Source: Gamarada debralockiae
Taxonomy: Eukaryota; Ascomycota; Leotiomycetes; Helotiales; Hyphodiscaceae
NCBI GenBank assembly: GCA_002803225.1
Contig: NXFV01000717.1
Span: 1-37,471, forward strand
Length of the DNA stretch: 37,471 nucleotides
Direction of reading: 5' to 3'
Shown here: in pieces, positions 31,682-37,471 of the stretch
Numbering within the stretch: position 1 is the stretch's first letter
Layout: every line of letters begins with the position of its first letter
Position numbers and translations under genes: made by a program
The notes under the pieces: generated by a model
Told to the model about the DNA's origin: nothing
Databases searched by the model: none
The model's input: only the letters and a program-made list of their open reading frames with translations

Positions 31682-32868
31682 CTCAATCCGCGGAAGGCAA
31701 GGAAGGTGCGGCGCATCATTGTGTCGAAAGTACAGCGCATTGCCGCGTTATCCTGCGGAGGCTCGGCTTGTGTATAGGCGTGAGCTTGCCTAAGAGGCAA
31801 GGTAGGTCGGCGAGTTATATCGTCGTCGCGGGTTGCCTTGCGAGGCACGGCGAGGAGCTGGCGAATCGTACAAGGCGTATGAAAAGAAAAGGAGGAGAGA
31901 GAGCTGGCCTGCCGACGGGCTGGCCTTAGGACTAGGAGTAAGCTTCTGCGAAGCCATTCAAAGCACTCCTGGTCCGTCGCCTTCTAGAGGTAGGATGACG
32001 GGCTAGTCCCAAGGCCATATAAGGGTGATATGTGGCGGCCCTTCGGGGCCACACTACCCCCTCTTTGAAACCGGAACTGCCCCCAGTTCCAGCCCTCTCC
32101 AAAAAAAAGGCCCCTCCAAAAAGAGGTTTGTCTGCTTGTATGTCTTCGTAGATTGTCCTGCTAGGCATCGTCGAGTCGTTGCGTTATCGAGGAATCGAGT
32201 TACTGTACTGCGTCAGGAGTCTGCTAAGAAGGACCCTTGCTGGCGTGAGCTAGCAAGCTCTCCTGCGCGCATAAACGGGGGGCGGGCGACTGTTGTACCG
32301 CGTCGTCGAGGAGTCGAGTCGCTATATTGCCAAGGAATCGAGTCGTTGCGTCATCGAGGAGCCGAGTCGCTGTGTTGTCAAGTCGCTGTATTGTGTTATC
32401 GAGTGATCGAGTACATCACTGTGCCAGGAGAAAAAAGGGGGGTTGGTGCTGACGGCTCGTCCGTCCAGCGGGTAATAACCTTCCTACGCTGTAACCACGT
32501 AAAAGAAGGCGTGACGGCCGTAGTCCGCGAGCAGGTAGTCACTAAAGGGTGATACAAGGAGTCCTACTCCAGGGTAGGATGTTTACTGTCTTCCTAGACG
32601 TTGTGATTGAGCTTTCGATAGTCAATAGACGAGCGTTCACCCATTCCTTCGGGTCTTATCTGGTGCAGCCGTCACATCAACTGTAAGTGCATTGGTACTT
32701 ACAGATTGAAATCCTCTGACAAACTGATTTTATTATTAGCTTATACTGTCGTCTCGTTACTTATAGGAGATGTTACTACGTACGCCTTGTGTTGCCATCA
32801 GAGCTGTTAGTTATCCGTGCTAAACATCTAACTAGCTACAGTGAATTTATCTACTTCCTATTTAACCA

Positions 32869-33388
32869 TTAGACCTCGAAAGTCTATAACAGTATCTGAT
32901 TACTTATGGTGGATATAAATACTTACAGCCTATTCCATCGTTAATCATCTATCGTCGTTATCACACCACCTATAGCTAGGGATCAATACTTACTGCCTGT
33001 GTGATTATTATGTATGGTTAGTCTTCTATCGAGTCATTATATTAATTATGTCAGGTGTCGACACTTACTATCTCTAGGATCTCATTAATTTCATCAAGTA
33101 TATCATCTATATCCGCTGGGTCGCAGACGGCAAGAACGCGCTTGTGGAGATCGGGCGCGATATCACGGGCGTGGATGCGCGCTGGGAGTACGTTCATCTC
33201 GTCTCGTTTGTAGATGCTATATAGAAAGCAGGGAGATAGTAAGCAAAGGTATTTTTTGAGGAAAGAATGCGAGTGTGAAGAGAAGACTTCCTCGTGGTGG
33301 CGTTTTACCTGGCAATAAGCATTGGGATAACTGCCTGCGCACTGCTAATAGAGAGCAAGAGGGCGGCGGCGACAATTTGAATGCGCAT
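32869..33388 (-). CDS. Small secreted protein, Kex2-type sites, unusual 3' exon structure (about 82 aa)
   Basis: Exon 1 (33388-33309) encodes a signal peptide (MRIQIVAAALLLSISSAQA). A 92-nt intron follows (GTAAAA donor, ATAG acceptor). Exon 2 (33216-33069) continues in frame to INEILEI. The mature part has two KR sites (IYKR and DLHKR), one Cys and an acidic helix (CDPADIDDILDEINEILEI). A GTAAGT donor at 33068 is then followed by a run of splice-like sites. These are AG|GCA|GTAAGT at 32997-32988, AG|GCT|GTAAGT at 32930-32921 and TATAG at 32884. Using all of them gives two 3-nt exons and a last exon 32883-32869 ending in TAA. Nested or twin introns are an alternative. Exons 1 and 2 are well supported; the 3' end is not. 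No homologue is recognised. Confidence 0.55.
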
Positions 33389-33727
33389 ATTTGCGGTAGC
33401 TAATTGAGTACAGTAAAGGGAGCTCAATAATTGTTGAGAGAAGATAATAATGTAATAGAGAGTAGAGATAATTAAAGGAGACAAAAGGGCATCTATATAC
33501 CATCTTTTGCTTCTAAAGTATCCAAGGACTGAAACGTGCTCCGTGAGGCGCAAGACCTTCTATTGTGTGTGGTCAGCTCCTTAATATTCTAATGAACGAC
33601 TTGTTGGAGAACTAGAAATGTCACATTTCGTGGCTGTGTTGTGCCAACGCCGTAAGGCCTGACGACCCAAGGTTCTACTAAGCGCTCAGCAGGTATCTTT
33701 CTCCTAGGATCTATTGAACACAGTTTA

Positions 33728-33941
33728 GGGCGCGTCATGGTGCACCAATGGGGGACCGGTGGCACGTGCATCTCCCTCAGTCCTTTTGAAATTGAGTACA
33801 GATTTTGGGAGTCGCTGCGGCGTATCAATTGAAGATTCAGCAAAATCGTGATATTAACACACCAGCCGAGTCACTAACTAGACATAGAGTTTGCATGGAC
33901 CACTTGGTCTGTGCATGGTTATGGTGCGCCATGACGCGTCC
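33728..33941. repeat. 20-bp inverted repeat, 174-bp spacer
   Basis: GGGCGCGTCATGGTGCACCA at 33728-33747 and its inverted counterpart at 33922-33941 match at 18 of 20 positions. It could be a small fold-back element. Confidence 0.6.
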
Positions 33942-34262
33942 TATCAGCACTCTAGATTTTCACTACAAAGTCCTTCAACAGTATTGAGAAACTACCAGAA
34001 CGACAGTCAACATCCTGAAACACCTTCCGGGCCGCAGATTGAAGAAATATACCCTTACCGCGGCAAGCGCCTGAACGCTCCAACAACGGTCTGAGCGCAT
34101 ATTTAGTCTTCTGTACAACATTCCGTTTTATTGAGGCTTGTACCATCCCGCTAGGATTATAAAGGAGCTGCAACAAGTATAATTAGAATGGAGGTTCTAA
34201 GTTTGTAAATACGGGGATACTAGCGAAGACTTGTCTGTGTTGTTCCTTTTATCCCCGCAGCG

Positions 34263-34375
34263 CGCTAAACCACTCCATTTTAAGCCTGTAGGGTAGAGCC
34301 GAGTGGTTTAGCGTCCGACTATTATTATCCGTTTGGAAATGGCAAGGGCTAATCCTTATGCGGTTAAAACGCATC
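34263..34375. other. tRNA-like / SINE-like hairpin
   Basis: CGCTAAACCACTC (34263-34275) and GAGTGGTTTAGCG (34301-34313) are 13-bp perfect inverted arms. The right arm with its flank reads GCCGAGTGGTTTAGCGTCCG, very like the D-arm and pol III A box of a type II tRNA (Ser/Leu). A weak B-box-like GGTTAAAACGC lies about 55 bp further on. No anticodon stem pairs, so it is not a working tRNA. A tRNA-derived SINE remnant is possible. Confidence 0.35.
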
Positions 34376-34522
34376 GATGATAACAATTTCGTGGTTTTGA
34401 AACGGTAGTGGCTTGCGAGGTGAGGTGGTGCACATCTGAATATTGAACCTCCTGAAGGGTGTGAACTTCCATTCTACCTCCCAGATATATCTTTCACAAG
34501 CGTAACTGCTGTCCCTTGCAAC

Positions 34523-34858
34523 ATGGGGTCTCTTACTAGAAGTTTCCCCCTCGATGATAGAGGCCTGGGCCTTCCAAGCAAGATGACTTTCAAAGAGACT
34601 TTTGATCTCCGGTTATGGAGAACTAAAATGGCAATGCCCGAGTTCCAATCCGAAGTATTCAGCATTCTTGGAATGTATAAACAGATATATGCTGCACGAA
34701 GCTCAGAGATTCCAAGAGATTCGGATGACACCAGCGATTCAGATGATACAGACGATAGGAAACACTCGGACCACTTTGAAGATTCGGATGGGTCTCCTGA
34801 ATTACTGCCCTTTACTCCTCATGTCTTTGAAAATGACGATTTTTCTTCCCTCATCTAG
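34523..34858 (+). CDS. Doubtful hypothetical ORF (111 aa), acidic Ser/Asp-rich end
   Basis: It encodes a plausible globular start (residues 1-60) and a Ser/Asp-rich tract (SDDTSDSDDTDD). No family is recognised. It stops 28 bp before the HET-like relic, on the same strand, and might be the damaged upstream part of that gene. Confidence 0.25.
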   Translation: MGSLTRSFPLDDRGLGLPSKMTFKETFDLRLWRTKMAMPEFQSEVFSILGMYKQIYAARSSEIPRDSDDTSDSDDTDDRKHSDHFEDSDGSPELLPFTPHVFENDDFSSLI

Positions 34859-34886
34859 CAGCGGAATACTTTTCTGGTCTTAGCGC

Positions 34887-35364
34887 CAATTATCTTTGGA
34901 TGATATCGTTCAGGAATACTCTGGCCGTCAGCACAAAGTACCCCAGGACAGAGTGCATGATATACGGGTATCATTGGAAGGCCTAAATATCATGGTCTGA
35001 CACCTGTATTGCCGGGCTATGGCGTTCTCGATTGTTAGAGAATCTCTTCTGGACCAAAGCTAGTCCGCTCAACGCCCAGAAAAAAGTTCCCTGGAAACGA
35101 TCAAGTTTACATCTCGCACCTAGCTGGTCATGGCTCTCTATACCAGGAGGTATGCAGCTTAATCTTTGCGAGACGACAGTGGAGCAGCTCCACCTCTTTT
35201 GCCTAACAATAAAAGTAATTAAATGTTTCGTTGGTTTTGTGGACGAAAATTCGAGATTAGGAGACTTGAAAGGCGGAAAGATTGTTCTTCCAATGACAGT
35301 ACTTCATGCTCCTAGGAACGCCCCAGTTGTCTGGATGGAAGCTAACGAAGAGAAAAAAAATTGA
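34887..35364 (+). pseudogene. C-terminal relic of a HET-domain (heterokaryon incompatibility) protein
   Basis: DDIVQEYSGRQHKVPQDRVH (from about 34899) fits the post-HET-domain motif 'W..iV.eYS.r.lt...D'. After a frame change the frame from about 35011 reads CIAGLWRSRLLENLFW and then LAPSWSWLSIPGG, the typical 'AGLW...LLW...APSWSWAS.dG' end of these proteins. The N-terminal HET domain itself is missing. HET proteins trigger cell death on fusion of incompatible hyphae; this copy is truncated and frameshifted, so inactive. Confidence 0.65.
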
Positions 35365-36271
35365 AGATGCAATTGACTAGGAGGAGATGGATACTGAGGA
35401 ATTCGAGGCGGATGTAGTGTAATGCGAGAGGCGATTACATGACGTACGGGCTAGTCATGTGCGCAGGGCGTGATCTCTGCGGCTGTCCAGGAGTAAGTAC
35501 GGTGTTAGGCATAACCAGCTGTCGCTGGTTACTGTGATCTTTTTATCCCGGTTATGGGTGTGTACGAGCCTAACTAACATCCTTACATGTGGCCGGACGG
35601 AGGAACAGGGCCAAAGTCATTTTCGCAAAGCTGGGAACTACTTACGCCTACAAAACAATGCTGGCCTAGAATAAAAATCCAAGGGATCCGCATTTGGAAT
35701 CTCTTTGTACAATTGGCTCGGTATTGAGACTTGTCGAGAATGGTGCTTTCAGAAGAATTGGAACATTTCAGCCACTAGCATCAGAGGGACCGAGAGCGAC
35801 GCTCTTCCATAGGAAGGAGAAGACAGACTAATCACCATCATTTCAAGATTAGACTCATATATTCAGAGAATCGTTCTCAACGGAAAGCACACCAGAAAAT
35901 AGGTGTTCTCCTCCGTTTCGCAGGTTCTTGCTTATATCCTGAACTTCGCTTAAAGATCTCGCCTAATTCACCCCTTCCTGCGCCAAGACCCGGCCCTCTT
36001 CTCTTCCTGTCCGCCTTCAATTTACCTTCGCCATCCTCTCATCTTTCCATACCATCTATACCATTTAAAATAAGAAGTTCTGCTCTTGTCAAACTACACA
36101 AACTAGCTTGCTTGTCAAGTGGTTTGGCAATGGTACGATCGGCTCCTGGAGATGGTACTACTTAAGGAGATATGTGTACCTCAGCTACCTGAAAGGCAAT
36201 TGGTCGAGTGCTAGCTCTTGAGAGAAGTAGGTGCGTCGATGGAGATATTGGCCGAGCTTAACTTGTTTTGC
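35365..36271. other. Intergenic, no gene seen
   Basis: It contains a small palindromic element (35503-35579) and nothing else supportable. Confidence 0.3.
35503..35579. repeat. 77-bp nested palindrome
   Basis: It starts TGTTAGGC and ends CTAACA. GTTAGGC/GCCTAAC form outer arms and TAACCAGC/GCTGGTTA form an inner hairpin. The TG...CA ends resemble a tiny LTR or MITE remnant. Confidence 0.45.
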
Positions 36272-36302
<31 letters not shown>

Positions 36303-36345
36303 TTTTCTTTTCTTTTCCTTTTTCTTCTTTTGTTGCTTTCTTTAC
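36272..36345. repeat. (CTTT)n microsatellite and pyrimidine tract
   Basis: About seven CTTT units followed by a T/C-only tract. Confidence 0.9.
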
Positions 36346-36573
36346 TTTTTGTGCTCTTGATATCCCCTCAGGGAGAAGAGGAAGTACTTCGGGGGTTGCT
36401 TTGAAGCGAGGACGGACGCTGTCTACGTTTCATTGAAGTTTGCCAGAAGTCTTACGATCTGGCAGAGTCGACATCATCTCCATTAGGTCTGTCTTCTCTA
36501 TGTATCTGAATTGTAATTCTATACCTCCAAGTTTCTTAAGACTTAGCTTCCTCTTGAAATCACTACTAAGCCG

Positions 36574-37190
36574 CTAATCAGCTTCGTCCGAAGCATACTT
36601 CGCAGCATTCCTTGCCTCTAGGTCGCGCTTGCATGGTGCTTTCTCTGCTTTCGTCTTATCCTCCCAGATATAGTAAGGGCCTCTCTTATGAGAAAAAGTA
36701 CTCTACCACATGAATTCCGAAAACCTCTTCCAGCAGCGGTAATCACGTGTAAATGGAAAGCCTCATTCTTCTTTCGCCACAATCTTCTCTTGCCTCGAAC
36801 ACTACCAATTTAGACACTCGTTCCATCAGTCTAAACAATGGTTTTCCTGTCCTTAAGCTCCCAATTCTCGTGGTCCTTGTAAAACTATAACCTTCACTTC
36901 TTATTCTCTAGAGTAAGTCCTAGTTTTATAGTCATTTTATAAGAACTATAGCCATTCTCAGTAAGAACTCGCTAAACAATGATTCCGAGATCTTTGTGAT
37001 ATCAGGAGTTACAAAGACTTTAGCAGCAATTCGGGCACATGACCACATACAAGTAATTAAGTTCTTAGTTACAGTTTTGATAATCATATCAATAACAACA
37101 GGGGAGGTCTTTTTCAGTCGACCAGACTTTAGTGTGTCCCTCGCATAGTACTCATGAACCACCTTGGAAACTCAGGGTTATAGTCACGTG
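36574..37190 (-). pseudogene. Tc1/mariner-type transposase relic
   Basis: On the minus strand, the helix-turn-helix part is open (VHEYYARDTLKSGRLKK at about 37160-37110, then TRMWSCARIAA-like sequence). It continues through KMTIKPGLTLENKK, a catalytic-region piece read as WTDETSV after allowing for stops, and RGKRR.WRKK.EAFH.HVI. It ends at TAG 36574-36576. Several TAG/TAA codons and at least one frame change interrupt it, and the C-terminal third is absent. Family: fungal IS630/Tc1-mariner transposases that move at TA sites. No terminal repeats were identified, and the upstream end is unclear. It is inactive. Confidence 0.7.
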
Positions 37191-37443
37191 AAATGGCATT
37201 AAACTTGTAGATCTACGATTTCGAGATGTGCATAAAGGCCGTCACATAGTGGTAATAGACGCCAAATTCATATAAAGATAGAGCTTGAACTCGTGCTCCA
37301 ATCGAGTGATAACCCGTAGGCTCCGTAGATTGTGCAAGCTCAGAGGAAGAAGCACCTGGAGATGCAGTAGGAAATCCAGCACAAGATGTAATAGAGGACG
37401 TAATAAGAGACGCAGGTATAAGAGACCTAAGCTCAGAAAGAGA

Positions 37444-37471
37444 AGAGAGAGAGAGGGGGGGGGGGGGGGGG
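37444..37471. repeat. GA repeat and 17-G run at the window end
   Basis: Six GA units lead into an uninterrupted G run that ends the sequence. Such runs often mark a contig break or sequencing artefact. Confidence 0.9.

Larger units (their letters stand above)
31055..32676. mobile_element. 1.6-kb element with 67-bp terminal inverted repeats
   Basis: Ends 31055-31121 and 32610-32676 are reverse complements with one mismatch in 67 bp, beginning TGTGACGGCTGCACC. Flanks TTAAC (31050-31054) and TCAAC (32677-32681) form a likely 5-bp target duplication with one C/T difference. The interior has no transposase-like ORF. It holds two related segments in direct orientation (31241-31285 and 32054-32096, starting TTACCCCCTCTT and CTACCCCCTCTT), each preceded by GTGACA or GCCACA, as after an LTR. 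It also has tandem repeats and a GAGTCG-rich degenerate repeat (32160-32420). It may be a compound of LTR-derived pieces mobilised as one unit. TG...CA ends with a 5-bp duplication fit an integrase mechanism. Confidence 0.75.
33389..34522. other. Intergenic with inverted repeats, no gene
   Basis: ORFs here (for example 33589-33843 on the minus strand) have no domain or splice structure. Two inverted repeats are listed separately. Confidence 0.3.

Noticed and set aside
32025..32552. 175-residue ORF in the 1.6-kb element
   Set aside because: It translates the degenerate GAGTCG repeat; low-complexity Arg/Ser/Val with no domain.

Overview
The window is nuclear DNA of a filamentous ascomycete (Pezizomycotina). 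Genes carry short introns (mostly 46-65 nt) with GTAAGT-like donors and CTAAC/CTGAC-type branch sites, and the families present are fungal: UstYa-like oxidases, Zn2Cys6 factor, sedolisin, 2EXR and HET relics. I lean towards a leotiomycete-like fungus, but that is a guess; MCM7 is an established phylogenetic marker and could settle it.

Layout. 1-3.5 kb: a small three-exon hypothetical gene, a 2EXR-like fragment, a dead secreted-protein gene and a doubtful small ORF. 3.6-5.8 kb: a TBC-domain (Rab GAP-like) protein whose two catalytic finger residues are both replaced. 6.6-7.3 kb: a cell-surface protein gene killed by in-frame stops. 8-10.6 kb: two intact UstYa-like genes in tandem on the minus strand. 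12.2-13.5 kb: a Zn2Cys6 regulator broken by frameshifts. 14.8-17.2 kb: an eight-exon secreted sedolisin (tripeptidyl-peptidase type). 17.4-24.3 kb: a conserved core block, PEX1 (minus) and MCM7 (plus), diverging from a shared promoter that holds an ACGCGT (MCB) site and CGCGAAA sites.

From 24.8 kb the window becomes repeat-rich. A 1.45-kb inverted-repeat element carries a nested TA-flanked MITE. Then comes a two-gene divergent pair, an O-methyltransferase (minus) and a cytochrome P450 (plus), which looks like a small secondary-metabolism tailoring module without a core synthase. From 30 kb there are LTR-like pieces, microsatellites, a 1.6-kb element with 67-bp terminal inverted repeats, a small secreted-protein gene with an odd 3' end (possible 3-nt exons or compound introns), a tRNA-like hairpin, a HET relic and a Tc1/mariner transposase relic, ending in a G run.

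The genes fall into two classes: intact housekeeping genes (TBC, PEX1, MCM7) and accessory genes in decay or isolation. The UstYa pair, the broken regulator and the sedolisin lie side by side and could be remains of a peptide natural-product locus, but I found no precursor peptide. Exon boundaries given here come from reading splice signals and checking that exon lengths keep the frame; none has been tested with transcripts.
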